A DNA stretch of 64,000 nt from Cytospora piceicola. Taxonomy: Eukaryota > Ascomycota > Sordariomycetes > Diaporthales > Cytosporaceae. The stretch lies in contig JALQBC010000019.1 in NCBI GenBank assembly GCA_023375675.1, positions 558,001-622,000 of the forward strand. Direction: 5' to 3'. Positions 32,894-43,859 of this stretch are shown here, piece after piece (position 1 is the first letter of the stretch; each line of letters begins with the position of its first letter). The notes beneath the pieces are model-generated. The model worked only from the letters and a program-made list of their open reading frames with translations, ran no database searches and had not been told where the DNA came from. A program made the translations under genes and the position numbers.

Positions 32894-33464
32894 CTAAAGT
32901 CTGTGATATATCGCGACTCGCGTGCCGCGTAGTGGGGTCCAAGGCTCATCAGCCTCTAGTTCGTGACTCCCGACCCCCAAAACCCTCTGTGGCTCGCTAT
33001 TACTTCCACTGGTGTCCAACATATTATCATCCGTGAAACTAAACGGGTTAGGGTATATGATGAAGTCAAAGTCGCTGCTGTGTGCCTCCCAATCACATTG
33101 CGCAATGTCCAGAAGACAGCGCCAAGTGCCACACTGGTCGCCATCGCAGTCAGCTCCCAGTGCTGCGTCTTCTTCCAAGCTTACGTGGGAGCAAGATCGT
33201 ACTATCTCTCCCAATTTGTCTTTGCGCAATGTCCTTACTAAGGCGCAGATGGCAGTATACTGCGCACGGTGAGAGTGAGTAATCTGGAACGATGTTATGA
33301 CCTCCAGCCAGAGCAAGCAAAGCATACACCCTATCCCGGGAATCTGTGCATTCGCTATCATAGGCAGTGCTAGTCAATAGCCATCCCAGACCATGTTTCT
33401 GTTGATAAATGTTTCTCCTTATGCCGGCGTCCCTGTCTCCATCCCTCAGCATAGTCAGGGTCAA
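32894..33464 (-). pseudogene. Degenerate HET-domain (heterokaryon incompatibility) fragment
   Basis: The minus frame 33464-33150 contains ECTDSRDRVYALLALAGGHN followed by IVPDYSLSPCAVY. This is the hallmark segment after the HET domain (T/D-x-RD-R-VYALLGLA ... PDYS-x-S-x-x-VY). Homology-like sequence then continues in another frame (VRTLRKDKLGEIVRSC.., to 32894), implying a frameshift near 33245. The HET core motifs (LPYTWG-type) are not found upstream, and the nearest upstream frame is closed by stops. HET proteins trigger incompatibility-type cell death. This copy looks broken and is probably nonfunctional unless unusual introns rescue it. Confidence 0.5.
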
Positions 33465-33542
33465 CCCGCCGTCTGATTACCTGGGGCCTCCACCTGATCA
33501 AGGGAAGTCGAATGAGTCAAAAAGCTTCTCCAAAGTCCTCTC

Positions 33543-34255
33543 TCAGGGGAGGTGCCAAGTGCTTGTTGGCCCGGGGTACCCACGCCTGGAAGATGTAGTG
33601 GCTTGACAGCAGGTGTCAACGTTGTTATTAGAATGAGGCTGCACCATGTCGGCTGTTTCCAACTCTGTATAAACTTCCAGGCCGCAGATTTCCAGTTTCT
33701 CAGTTGTCCATTCCACAGGAATATATAGACACACGTCTTGGGGAGTTGGCTCCCAGAGTGCAGAATTTTCCCGCCAGTCCTTCGCTGACGGGGCATCGCA
33801 GAAAGTAAAAGTGAGACCTTTTCGATCGCGACACCACTTCCAGTCTACTAACGGGGGCATCTGCAGTTTGGCTTCAAGGTTCTCGGTTATAGCGCATTGG
33901 TAGAGGCGGTGGTATGTTTGTGAGTTGATGTAAGTTGCGAAGGCGTAGGCGCATGATCGGTGTGGAAATTTGATGGTGAGGATTGCCTGCTTGTCGACCG
34001 AGATCTGAAGGAAATGTTTCTGGTTTGGCTCGCACATTTCGAATAGGCAGACCTGAACACATGTAACGTCAGTGATATTTTTAGCTTTGTACCTATATAT
34101 TTCGTGCGTCTAAAGGCTGTACTACATACCCAATGTTCAAATTCTATAGCTGTCTTCCAGCTAGTTGGAGATGCCCAAGCAATTGTATCGGTCTTGTGTC
34201 GGATGGCTGGTTTGGTGCTATTGCTAGCTGACAAATTGCCTATGTGGATGGTCTG
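33543..34255 (-). CDS. Unknown gene fragment with one clear intron, start not found
   Basis: Two segments join well: a frame open from about 34255 to 34130 (..KTDTIAWASPTSWKTAIEFE, then HW) and 34052-33543. They are linked by a 77-nt intron with donor GTATGT, an ACTGACGT branch and acceptor TTCAG, giving EHW-VCLFEMCEPNQKHFLQI. The downstream part reads as protein: DKQAILTIKFPHRSCAYAFA, PPLVDWKWCRDRKGLTFTF and LYIPVEWTTEKLEICGLEVY. No ATG lies in frame before a stop; the computed start at 34234 is TTG. So either a 5' exon is unseen or the gene is truncated. I do not recognise a family. It precedes the decayed HET fragment on the same strand and could be part of the same accessory locus. Confidence 0.45.
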
Positions 34256-34845
34256 AACCAGGCAGCGTTTCCCAGTAGTTCAGTGGAAAGACTTTGGAAG
34301 CTCTCTAGATGCCTAAATATATGGACTGGCAGCGATCAATTACTACTCTGTACTTGCCAGTTGGCAAAGGTTGCATAATATCCACCCTCATTTCAAGGCT
34401 TATGCACTGCCACTATAACTATCATCTGGCACATGCATGTTACAGCCCCCCTACCCATGCTCAGGGGTGCAAATAAAGATGGTTATATATTCTTTGCAGA
34501 TGTACAGTCCCAAGAACACCATTAGACCCCGGACGGACCGTCCGAAACAACCTGCGAAGTCAATCCAGAGAAGTGTGCACACCAGACTGCATGATCGATC
34601 GACATCGCAGAACGCACCTAGGTAGGCAAACTCTGTCCTAATCTCAGTTGAGCTTCCGTTATGTACTCATACCTCAGGATGCTATATCTTATCCAGGGAA
34701 ACAACGTTCAGACAGATTAGGAAATCTGACAACGGAGTGTTTGCATACCAACTTTGGATTCTGCACACAATACCCAAATCTCCTGGACAGTGGACGCGTA
34801 CCTAACTCAGCCTACCGGATTCTCAAGCTCTAGGGTTCGGGTAGT
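34256..34845. other. Intergenic, nothing recognised
   Basis: Separates the minus-strand fragment from the plus-strand DUF6594-like gene. No supported feature. Confidence 0.45.
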
Positions 34846-35729
34846 ATGGCAGCAGATAGCGATACTGACTGGAGAGTGCCAATCCCACTTGATCCGCGAG
34901 CGATTGGACCATGGGTGTTGAACCATCATTATCCACACCTAATCGAGGAGATCACCACTGCCGAATTAAGCCGCCCACCTGGAGCTCGGGGCTCAGAAGA
35001 TGCCGAGGCTTCTGTTGGCGTCCCGGAAGAGGAACGCATTTTCCGTGTCAGCTTTGCAGAACTGCAGAGGATGCACCTGCGGAAGTTGCAGGTCAAACTT
35101 GTCAAACATACGGTCGACATGCGCATATCAAAGAAGGAGTCTGCTAACTGGGAAGATGATCTCGCTCGATACAGTGAGCCCTTGTGCTATCCCTCCCTAT
35201 TGCTGCTGAGATGCTGGTTAGCTACAGGGCAGTCTTCGGCCTGACTGATAGAGCGAGTGATCTAGTACAAGCCATGAAAGACTACGACTACATGCGGGAC
35301 TGCACGAAGGGGCCCACAGACTACTTCGTAACTACGGGCGAGCGATACGTCGATCGATATGTGATGGGAAGGGTGATTGGCGACCCAGCCCAACTCGGCG
35401 TTCTTGAGAAAAAAACGCCTATTGGGCCGTGGGAGGACGACCCCACCCCGATAGGTGGCACCAGGCACAAGGTCACGAAGATTATGTGGTGGAAGGGGTT
35501 CCGGGACCGTGGTGTACTCGGCGCCTTCGGAGGAGTGCTCTTGCTGGGCCCCATGTGGCTGATGGTCCTCCACCAGACTAGGTATACTGGACTTATTACC
35601 ACCACGGTCTGTGTGATTATCTTTGGAGGTCTGGCATCCTGGAGGTTGGAGAAGCCGATGGATGTACTATCGGCCACCGCGGCGTATGCTGCTGTGCTTG
35701 TTGTCTTCGTGGGCTTAACGAGTTCATGA
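34846..35729 (+). CDS. DUF6594-type membrane protein
   Basis: Exons 34846-35173 and 35233-35729 give 274 residues. I chose the acceptor GGGCAG at 35232 rather than the nearer CTACAG because only it keeps phase, joining DLARY-IFGLTDRASDLVQAM. The layout matches the fungal DUF6594 family. First comes a hydrophilic helical half with ELQRMHLRKLQVKLVKHTVD and QAMKDYDYMRDC. Then comes FVTTGERYVDRYVMGRVIGD. Last are three C-terminal hydrophobic helices (GAFGGVLLLGPMWLMVL, TGLITTTVCVIIFGGLASW, LSATAAYAAVLVVFVGL). ATAAYAAVLVVFVG is the most conserved piece. The function of the family is unknown; members are numerous and often near HET-type genes in ascomycetes. Confidence 0.8.
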
Positions 35730-35772
35730 CCACCTGGGCAGTTGGAATTCGAGAGGACTTACGTCCATTTGC

Positions 35773-35794
35773 CTACTTACCCTAGGGTAAGTAG
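35773..35794. repeat. 22-bp perfect palindrome
   Basis: CTACTTACCCT followed directly by its exact reverse complement AGGGTAAGTAG, about 40 bases after the DUF6594 stop. Related to the CCTACTTA/TAAGTAGG family at 57457-57476. Confidence 0.85.
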
Positions 35795-35984
35795 TTAGCC
35801 TGACCTGCCAAGCTGGGAGTTGCCCGGATTTTCACAATATATAATCCAGGGTTTTTTTCCAAGAATCGTTGGAAGCAATATCATTATAAATCCTTCACGT
35901 TACGTAGTTGGTGCTCGTTGCTATAGCATCCCATTATTACCTACATGTAGGTGGTCTATGAATGCTACACTATACATGTGAATG

Positions 35985-36140
35985 TGCACTACAGTAAATA
36001 CACCCTATAACCAAACGGTCGATCCTAGTCATCTGCATGACATATAATCAACGGAAATATAGTGTATAGGGGTAGGGAGTTTCAACATCCATCCACTAGA
36101 TACATATAAAATATCAAGTGTTTATGACATATGGGGATAT
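35985..36140. repeat. Diverged repeat copy B (resembles 13305-13450)
   Basis: Blocks CTGCATGACATATAAT, GTATAGGGGTAGGGA, CATCCACTAGATACATA and GGGGATATGATATA match copy A in the same order with scattered substitutions. Probably a mutated remnant of one repeat family. Confidence 0.4.
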
Positions 36141-36684
36141 GATATAATCAGAGACAGGGAGGGGGTAGACAACGCATGTTTACCTAGATGCATTATATGT
36201 CCTTCTGACTAATACCTAATTTGGCGAAACAAACCTCTTACTGTGGTCTATTCCACGTAAAGGGCCTCGACAATATGAATATCAAACCAAAATTACATAG
36301 CCCATAATGTGCCCACCAAAGGCTGTACAACGTGGCAGGGCGAAGGGCATTATACTAAAACCACAACACTTTACAAGAAACGTATTTCCGGTTGTCATTG
36401 GGAATGCAGCCCGTTACAGGATTGAATTATCACTAGAAGATCTCTAGAAAGGACGTGTATTGTGGCTGGTCTGCCGAGCATATCTCTCCCAAAGCCACAT
36501 GCTTCCCCTTATTGAGAGATATACGTGATATTGAGAAGTGTTGTGTGCAAAGGTAAATCTCATGGACTGGCAGGCGGAAGCCCACGTGTAAGAACCTGAA
36601 GAACAATAGAGGCCAGAACCGCAACTAACATAACCCTTGGGAACCCTTCTATTTAAAGGAGCCACTACAAGTATATACCAGATC

Positions 36685-37808
36685 TCAATCGGTATCCGAG
36701 AGAAGGTTATCAGTATCGACACCGACTGCAATATCAAGTTAGAACCTCTACCATCATTCTTTACTTTTCCTTCGAGAAATAGTGGTGGGTGCCGCGAAAG
36801 AGAAGGAAGAAAGGGGGGGCTTACTTGTGATGTAGCCCACTAAGCCATTCGAAACGTCTCCATCAATGGCGACAACATCGAGGATAGGGCTGTATCCACC
36901 TTCCGTGTCCCCCGCGAAAACGCTATCCTCGGCGTTCGTCGTGCGGTTGATCTGCGTATGCGACACGTACGGCTCCAGCGCCATAAGCTGCTGCGACAGG
37001 GTCTCGTTAAGGTAAACCTGTCCCGTGGAGACCAGGTTACCAGACGTGACAGTGCCATTGTCGTGAAGCTTCCAGTCGTTGTAGACCTGCACGTGAATGT
37101 GGATGGCACGCTCGATGTAGAAACCGGGGACGATGGTCTTGATCTCCACCAGGCCGTTGCTGTCGGTGGGCCACATTGCGCGCAGCCAGGTCGTGTCGTC
37201 GGTGTGCAGGTCAGTCACGCCCTCGTCAAAGTCCGTGACGTTCAGCTGGGTCAGCAGCGTCTCGAACGGGGTGTTGGGGCTCAGGCCGGTGAAGCTGGAG
37301 TAGGAGCCCGAGGCGTTGCAGTGCCAGAAGCTCACGAGCACGCCCTCGAGGGGCTCGCAGGTCGCCATGTCGAGGACGCCGAAGTCCAGCCAGAAGGGGA
37401 TGCCGACTTGGTCCTCGGTCGCATCCTGTCGCAGGGTCTGCGAGCGGGGCCAGACGTAGGGGCCGGGGGTCACATCAGGCGTGAGTACACATGTGTCGTT
37501 CTGGAGGGTTTCGACTAAACCGATTGTCAATGACCAAATATGAACGACCCACCGGAGTCAAAAAAAAGTCGAGGTTCCTTACAATATGGTGCCTCGGTGG
37601 TAATCTCGACTGTCGAGTTGCCGGATCCCCATGCTCGCTTGGCCAGGGTCCTCTCATGACGCCTCTTATTGAACTGGGTTGCACTTGCCTCGCAGCGCTT
37701 AGACAGGCCAGCTCGACGCGTGATCTCGGAGCGTTCAAGGATCTCGGGGTGGGCTGCGGCTGGGGATATGGCCAGAAGGCTGGCAGCCAGGAAGGAGGAG
37801 AGCCTCAT
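36685..37808 (-). CDS. Secreted intradiol ring-cleavage dioxygenase
   Basis: Exons 37808-37583, 37514-36825 and 36725-36685 give 318 residues. The second intron (99 nt; donor GTAAGC, branch TTCTAACT, acceptor TTGCAG) is needed to end with the family motif NGLVGYIT-IGVDTDNLLSDTD. A plain reading runs on to an unrelated tail. The signal peptide is MRLSSFLAASLLAISPAAA. Next come a basic propeptide-like region, TEAPYFETLQNDTCVLTPDV, and TPGPYVWPRSQ with the first Tyr ligand. The second Tyr and two His ligands are in PGFYIERAIHIHVQ. VSFWHCNASGSYSSFTGLSP and TDLHTDDTTWLRAMWPTD are also typical. It uses non-heme Fe(III) to cleave catechol-type aromatics between the hydroxyls, probably outside the cell on lignin- or host-derived phenolics (inference). 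Confidence 0.92.
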
Positions 37809-40758
37809 GATGGTCTCGACGTTGCAGTGAAGTGTTCAAACAAGGCAGTCGAGTGAGAAGTGCAAGGGGAAGGTGACTTGAGAGGCGAGTAACGAACAAT
37901 TGACTCTAGTTCTCACCAAGGAGGCGGATTATGCCAGATATTTATACGGGGTACCGCCTCTAGGAAAGATGACATCTTCAATTGAACGCACTACGGTCGT
38001 CAAACCATCCAAGCGAGTCCGACACGCATTGTTCCAATACGGATCCGTACCTCACAGATGCCGGTGGTCACCCCTTGATAGACACCGGGATGTGGGGGGT
38101 GGACATAGTGGATATATATGCTGAAAAACGATGGTCAATTGGTGTATTGCAATTGGCCGGTGTCATGTAAGGTTTCGGAAGAGTCTACGCGTACAGATGC
38201 ATACAGTACCCGGGGCTCCAGTATAACGATCCACATCCAGCGGGAATGTACAGTATGGAGTAGAAATTGGCGAAGATGCTTCCTATCTCAAATCGGGATA
38301 CCACTTTGACCCAGCTTTCCTCGAGTTGTAGCAAATCGGTAGGCCCTGTTCATGTGGACCGTACACATGGGACATCTGGAGCACTGTACACGCATACTTG
38401 ATACCAGGGGCCGAATACATTTGTAACTATTTGCAGGGCTTAGAGCACATCAGGGGCTATTACAATGACCGATGAGATAGCTCACGTAGATAACGCTGCA
38501 TATACGAGCTGGCCTGTTCATGCAACTTAGCCAAAACCTTGGCGGGAACTGCCGAAAGACCGCTTTGTAAGAATTACAAGTAGATTAGAGATCAGTAATT
38601 AGTACTCCTCCTGATACCAGCAGTTGACAATGCCCCCACGCTGCTACTACTCAATTCTATCACTCACCTAAACTCTTGAAACTTAAATTGATTGCTAGTG
38701 GATCTGGATGACTCCTACTAAGCTTGTCAGTGTTATAGTAGGCGGTTGGTGGTGCCATTTATGGCCTGTTCTTAGAGCATCTTGGCTACATATTTACCTT
38801 CTGAAACACATATAGGGAGGTCACAACAAAGAACTCTGGTGATGATAAGGGATAATAGATTTTAATAGACGACTAAGGGTCACGTTTTCTCTGATGGAAT
38901 ATGACGGCTTGGATATATAATTATATCAGTGAATATTAACTAACATAGTTTGCCCTTCGTATTTACTTAGGCTGATTATTAGCACTTACGACGCACTCGG
39001 CAACTATACGTATAAAGACCTCCCATTAATTCCTAGTTCTGTTTTCAGATGGCTGCTCTTTCCTCGATCTACCAATCTATTGCTCTAATTGTCAGCTCTG
39101 CATCATCATAGCTAGTGATTAGTGATGAGAAATAACCATGTATCAGCGTATTGGCAGTAAGACATATTGGTAACATTGATCCGCCCTTATAGATCCTAGT
39201 ATAGTGCAGGAAAGTGCTCTGAAATTTGATCTAATAGTATAAAGATGTAAGCAGCGGTATCGGTGCCCTAAAAGACTCGGAGCCTCGACGAGTCCAGGCT
39301 CCCCTATTCCAAAGTTGCATCCATGGTATCAAATATAAAGGACACAAGCGCCTTGACCTTTGTAAATAAATCCCACGGTATCATCCCGCACAACCTTAAA
39401 TAGTGCGTCGAATCAGTGTCGAGCATATTTCAAGAACTCAGGTTAGGTACTTTCGCGAAAGCGAGTTGATACCTGATGTGAAGGAAGTACCAAAACTGGT
39501 ACTAATTCTATTGTGAGTATCTGGGGGAGGGGGGCGCAGCTACTTTCAGCAGCATTCTCCAGGGTTGGAAAAATTGCCTCAAGCGGACGCGGTAATGCAC
39601 TTTAGTCGGTGATGCGCAATAGGAGACAAAACTCGACTTAGATAAGGAACGTGGCTGGATCTTGTGGGATGAGTGTAGTACACTTCCGCCGCCCCTACCC
39701 TAGGTAGTCAATATTACAGCCCCTCAGTCGTACCCTCCAGGCCTACAATGAAGGAGAACGTCGAAGAGTAGGTCCAGGGTATTTGTCTGATGGTCATATA
39801 CCCGCCTACCGCCCAGCTCAATTAAGTACTTAGGTAGAAACAGATCGCCTCCTGTACAGGCGATCAAGCGCAGCCTGGAAACTAGTTCAACACCCTACCC
39901 ATCCTACTTCTGAGTCCAAATAGAGTAGGAATTAGTCAGTGAAGCTTGTATGGAATAAGATGGAATAGACCCACCCCAGTCTTCCATAGATTGAATTAGA
40001 GGTGGGTTGGATTTCGTCCGATTCAGGGCCGGGGGACCCGGGGATCTGGGGGCGTCGCCCCTGGATGCTCCGGCGGCTCGCATACTTGAGCAAGTAATCA
40101 AGGCTTTCTAAAAATCCGCTCGTAAGGCCGAAATACTCTCCGAGACCCGAACCTTGTCATCGAGACCTAAGCCTAAGGGAACCCTCTTCCCCCCTTTTTT
40201 CTTATCAGATCAATCCAACCCACAACCACGGCTTTTGAACTGTTGATCACTAAAAAATTCTCAGTAGAAATAGGAGTGAACAGAAAGCTTTGGCCAGTTT
40301 AATCAATCTAGCCCCACTTGTGGAAATGAGCGGGATTGTGATCAAGCGTGCGGCCAGCCCAGCCTCGCCGGTCTACGCTAAGCCTCGCCGGACTTCCGGC
40401 CAGGGCAGATTTACCTTGTTGGGCACAGCTTTTTTCAGCTCAATATTCCCATATTCTATAGAATGTCTCTTGAGAAAGGTGGATTATTTGGGTGGGTACT
40501 TTCTTGACTTGCGAATGCGATGGGGACAGTTGGCTGGCTCAGAGTCCCATCCGGTCAGTATTCGCTGATCTGTAGTCGTGTACCATTTGCGCCAATCAGT
40601 ATCTGGTTCCCCTAGGTCTCCTGTTGGTCGCTGTGCTATGCTGCTGGAAGCTTGGGATATGCCTTTGCCCCGGTTTGAAAAAAAAAGAAAAACAAAACTC
40701 CACTCTGTGAAGGTACAGAGTCCAATTCCTTCCTCGCTGTGTATGCAAAACAGGATGC
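37809..40758. other. 3-kb gene desert, largely AT-rich
   Basis: The first ~150 bases are the dioxygenase promoter. From about 38330 to 39500 it is TA-dense with stops in all frames, as expected for decayed repeats. At 40020-40100 and 40340-40400 are short GC-rich patches (GGGGGCGTCGCCCC; CCTCGCCGG repeated) that stand out. They may be remnants of an inserted element, but I found no pair of ends. No gene supported. Confidence 0.5.
37938..37945 (-). promoter_or_regulatory. TATA-like box of the intradiol dioxygenase gene
   Basis: TATAAATA on the minus strand, about 130 bases upstream of ATG 37808. Spacing suits a leader of roughly 80-100 bases. Identified by sequence only. Confidence 0.4.
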
Positions 40759-41852
40759 TCATGCCATATGCGCGGCATATCCATCCGTAGAAGTGACTGT
40801 TGAACTATTCGAGGCAGAAGTCGAGTTTCTGTGCGGTCTTCCAACGTCATCGTTCTTCTTCTCAGCGATCATGGGATCACCGGTCGCCGCATCGACTTCC
40901 GTATTGCGTCCGTAGAAGTACCAGAAGATCACTCCATCGAGGACGCCTCCAAGAATGTTTCCAAGGGTGACCGGAATCACGCTCCTGTATATGAATTTTC
41001 CGACGCCGAAGCTCGTACCGTAGAACATACCGATGGGAACCAGGTAGAAGTTGGCGATGGAATGCTGGTAACCGAGGATCACGAAAGCCCACCTGTAAAC
41101 TGTCAGTTGATAGTACCGACAAAGTGAGCATGATTGGGTACATACACTGCAACCCAAATGCCGTAGATTTTGCTGACGACTTCATTCGAAGCTGTAGCAA
41201 GGAACAACGCCATTCCCACGAGCCAGTTGCATCCAACTGCTCGAAGGAAATTCCTGGACCAGTATGAAGCCAACATGACTCGATTCTCGGCTTGTTGTAT
41301 AGCATATGCAGTTGAGGCTTCGCTTTCCAGGGTATCCGTCCACCAGCAAAAGAAGCCTGCGAAGAAAAGACATCCAGCCATATTAAAGATATACGAAACT
41401 ATCCAGTTTCGGGCTAGGTCATAGACAGTTATGTTGCGTTGGAGAGCCGCATATGCCTAAAATATCCATCAGTTACTCTGCCGGGAAGGTAGATGGTTTG
41501 TGTGAACCGACCATGAGAAACATGTTACTCGTTGCTAGTTCCGTGTTCGTGATAATAGTAAGTACGAATCCTATCAATTAATCAGTCCGTTGCTCGTGAG
41601 AAACCAATTTAGTTGCACACCTGTGGGAAACGTAAATCCAGATAGCATTGTAGCTATGGCCGGATTACTTGCTCGCAGTCCGGAAGAACCTCCGGCAATA
41701 TACAGATTGATAGATGCTCCTAAAGAGATGAACAGACCCCCCATGAAAGACTTCAAAATTAATTCAACCCATGATAAATTCGCCTTTGCCTTGGATGCCT
41801 TCCTGAAACGCATGTCAACCTCCCGAGGAGTGGAACCGTTGATGTTGTCCAT
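40759..41852 (-). CDS. Formate/nitrite transporter (FNT family)
   Basis: Exons 41852-41621, 41570-41512, 41456-41146 and 41092-40759 give 311 residues; introns are 50, 55 and 53 nt, all in phase. I start at MDNINGSTPREVDMRFRK because the upstream in-frame part is a hydrophobic leader unlike the family. FNT features are WVELILKSFMGGLFISLGAS, LSGFTFPTGFVLTIITNTEL, FLRAVGCNWLVGMALFLATA and WAFVILGYQHSIANFYLVP. The last holds the conserved pore His of the HS(I/V)AN motif. Six membrane helices are expected in a pentamer that moves formate, nitrite or related monovalent anions across the plasma membrane. The tail is hydrophilic and Ser-rich. No nitrate or nitrite reductase lies nearby, so the substrate is undetermined. 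Confidence 0.92.
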
Positions 41853-43766
41853 CTTGACCGCAGCAATGAAGAGCAGAGAGACTTCGAAGGGGACTTTTGA
41901 AAGCGTATTTATAAAACTTATTAATGTGAAGAGAAATATGTACAGAAAATAATTTGTAGAGAAATATGTACAGGAAAACAGGAAGAGAATCAATTATTTA
42001 AACATCGAATGCAGTCTTTCTGTGGAGAACTGGACTCGGCACCTGGATGGGCAGGAAGATAGGTAACCCCCGGGCTGGCCGTTATGATTGACAAATTACC
42101 TAAGCTTCGGCAATGCAGATATCTATTAACTACGTAGTCCTTGATAGTACGGTGGAGCGGAAATATGGCTCTCGCCCTGGATTGATGGAAAAGGGTGAAA
42201 GGTAGCAGGATTTCCTCGGGTAGAATTACGTTATATACCCGAGTGCAAACAAGAGTTTCCTTATCTGGAAAGAGTGAAGCTTTTGATGATACCATTGCAA
42301 GTAGTTGGCTTACATTGTGATACTTGTATCCTCCGCCGAGTTATCATCAAACCCATTGTCTTTGGCGGATACAGGCCAATCCAGAACGACTTACCACATC
42401 GAAACGTACCTGACAGAAGGTAAGTTGCATCAGTCTATAATTAGAGCGTGTTCTTCGCATCTCTTCTCCTGAAGCCAAAAGCAATGATGCAAGATCTCCA
42501 ACGTTTGAAACGTCATCCCGTAAATCCCGAGGATGTGAGGCTGATCCCCATACAAACCAGTTTCTCGGGAAGCGAGAGTAGGGCTATCAGCCTGTCAGGG
42601 TCCGGAAAGACTGGGACCTGACTCGGAGGCGCTTCACAGATACCCAGGGTAGGCGATTCCAAATGGCGACTTCTTGATTCCATCGAGTCGGGTTATCGAA
42701 TTCCCTTCGTTTCTTCTTCCAGTCGTGATCCCGCCTTGTTTGAAGGATGCCTTGCTTTCTAAGCAGCACTGCTCACGGAGACATGACGTGGGACCATGCG
42801 CACCTCCATCATTTGGTTGGCTGCGGTGGCTATCAAGTCGCACAGGTGTGATATCGGATGGAATGGAGCAAGAAAAGAGTCGGGATAATGATAAGGCCTG
42901 TCCGGGCGATCTTGACCCCTAGGCGCGTTGCGAAGACAGTTCCGAGCGGAAGTAAGGACGGTGAAGGTCGTATTTAATTATTGCGTCGCGATTCCGGGAC
43001 AGCCGAACGGGCAAGGCTCTGCGGCTTAGCGGGACGGGCCGCATAACTTGACTTCCGGTGGCCCGGGGGGTGCGGGGAGCGTACTGCCGTGAGACTCTGC
43101 TTCAGGGGTAAAAGGAGAAGGGTAAGAAGGGTATCATAACTAGCATTTATGGGATTTTTTGAACGTTGCTAGCAATTTGCTGTGATCTGGACCTTCCGTA
43201 GCATCAGAGTAGTCGGCTAGATTCGCTGTTATGGCGTGGGGGACTGCATAGACTATTTGACCCTAACCCTAGACACATATCAGCTGGCAGCCAGCTGGCC
43301 AATAGCCCCACCTAATGTATTATAGCAGAGTATTCAATAGTACATACTTAGTATCGAGAGGTATTCAAGATAAGGACTGCTACAAGGTGATATATGGTAT
43401 AATAAAACACATTCTTTATTCTTGAATCAATTTTATAGTTAACATATGCGCGTCTAGGTAAGCACCGGCGGCAGTAGAGTGTGGCCGGGCGAAGAGCACA
43501 CCAGCAGACATAGACAACACCTCCTCGCACACCACTTCACACCGCCAGTAAAATAGAGACAAACCTCAAAACAACAAAAAATGAAATGAGGCGATAATCG
43601 CCGGGAATTGAGCCGTAGCTCGTCAGTCAACGTAAGGACCCTAACAATCCGTCTCTATTCTCTAACACACACACCACCTACCCACCACCACCACCACCAC
43701 CTAAATGCTCGATTCTTAACAATCGGAAATCAAAAAAAGAAATGAGGCGATAATCGCCGGGAATTG
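41853..43766. other. Intergenic between FNT gene and tRNA-Lys
   Basis: No supported coding region. A short CCCTAACCCTA telomere-like run is at about 43261-43272, a (CCA)n tract near 43681-43702, and a direct repeat described separately. The segment near 43010-43090 is unusually GC-rich beside AT-rich DNA. Confidence 0.5.
43583..43614. repeat. 32-bp direct repeat, copy 1
   Basis: Identical to 43739-43770: begins GAAATGAGGCGATAATCGCC and ends GAATTGAGCC. Copy 1 ends exactly where, in copy 2, the tRNA-Lys 3' end begins, but here no tRNA follows. Confidence 0.85.
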
Positions 43767-43770
43767 AGCC
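43739..43770. repeat. 32-bp direct repeat, copy 2, overlapping tRNA-Lys 3' end
   Basis: Same 32 bases as copy 1, starting 156 bases further on. Its last four bases are the discriminator and terminal acceptor-stem bases of the tRNA. The rest is tRNA 3' flank including an A-rich lead-in (T-rich on the tRNA strand, possible Pol III terminator). Confidence 0.85.
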
Positions 43771-43859
43771 CGACGTGGGGGTCGAACCCACAACCTTGAG
43801 ATAATTCAGAATCGAAGACCCGTAAGAGTCTCACGCTCTACCGATTGAGCTAGCCGGGC
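43767..43859 (-). tRNA. tRNA-Lys(CUU) with 20-nt intron
   Basis: Read on the minus strand, the acceptor stem GCCCGGC (43859-43853) pairs with GTCGGGC (43774-43768), with discriminator U at 43767. The D arm is GCTCAATCGGTAGAGC. The anticodon stem TGAGA/TCTCA holds loop CTCTTA-A, with anticodon CTT at 43826-43824. The T arm is GTGGG-TTCGACC-CCCAC. The intron is nt 38-57 (43822-43803), directly after position 37, the canonical site. Mature length is 73 before CCA addition. Both A-box and B-box Pol III promoters are intact. Confidence 0.96.

Larger units (their letters stand above)
35730..36684. other. AT-rich intergenic with a 22-bp palindrome
   Basis: TA-dense sequence without a credible frame. 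It holds the palindrome at 35773-35794 and diverged repeat copy B (35985-36140). Compositional bias resembles the 12.5-14.0 kb desert. Confidence 0.55.

Noticed and set aside
36754..36824. C-terminal tail of the dioxygenase read straight through to 36754
   Set aside because: A consensus donor and a downstream exon restore the family ending GYITIGVD, so the tail is intronic.
40020..40400. Possible LTR or transposon remnant in GC-rich patches
   Set aside because: No paired ends, target duplication or coding similarity could be found by eye; kept only as a compositional note.
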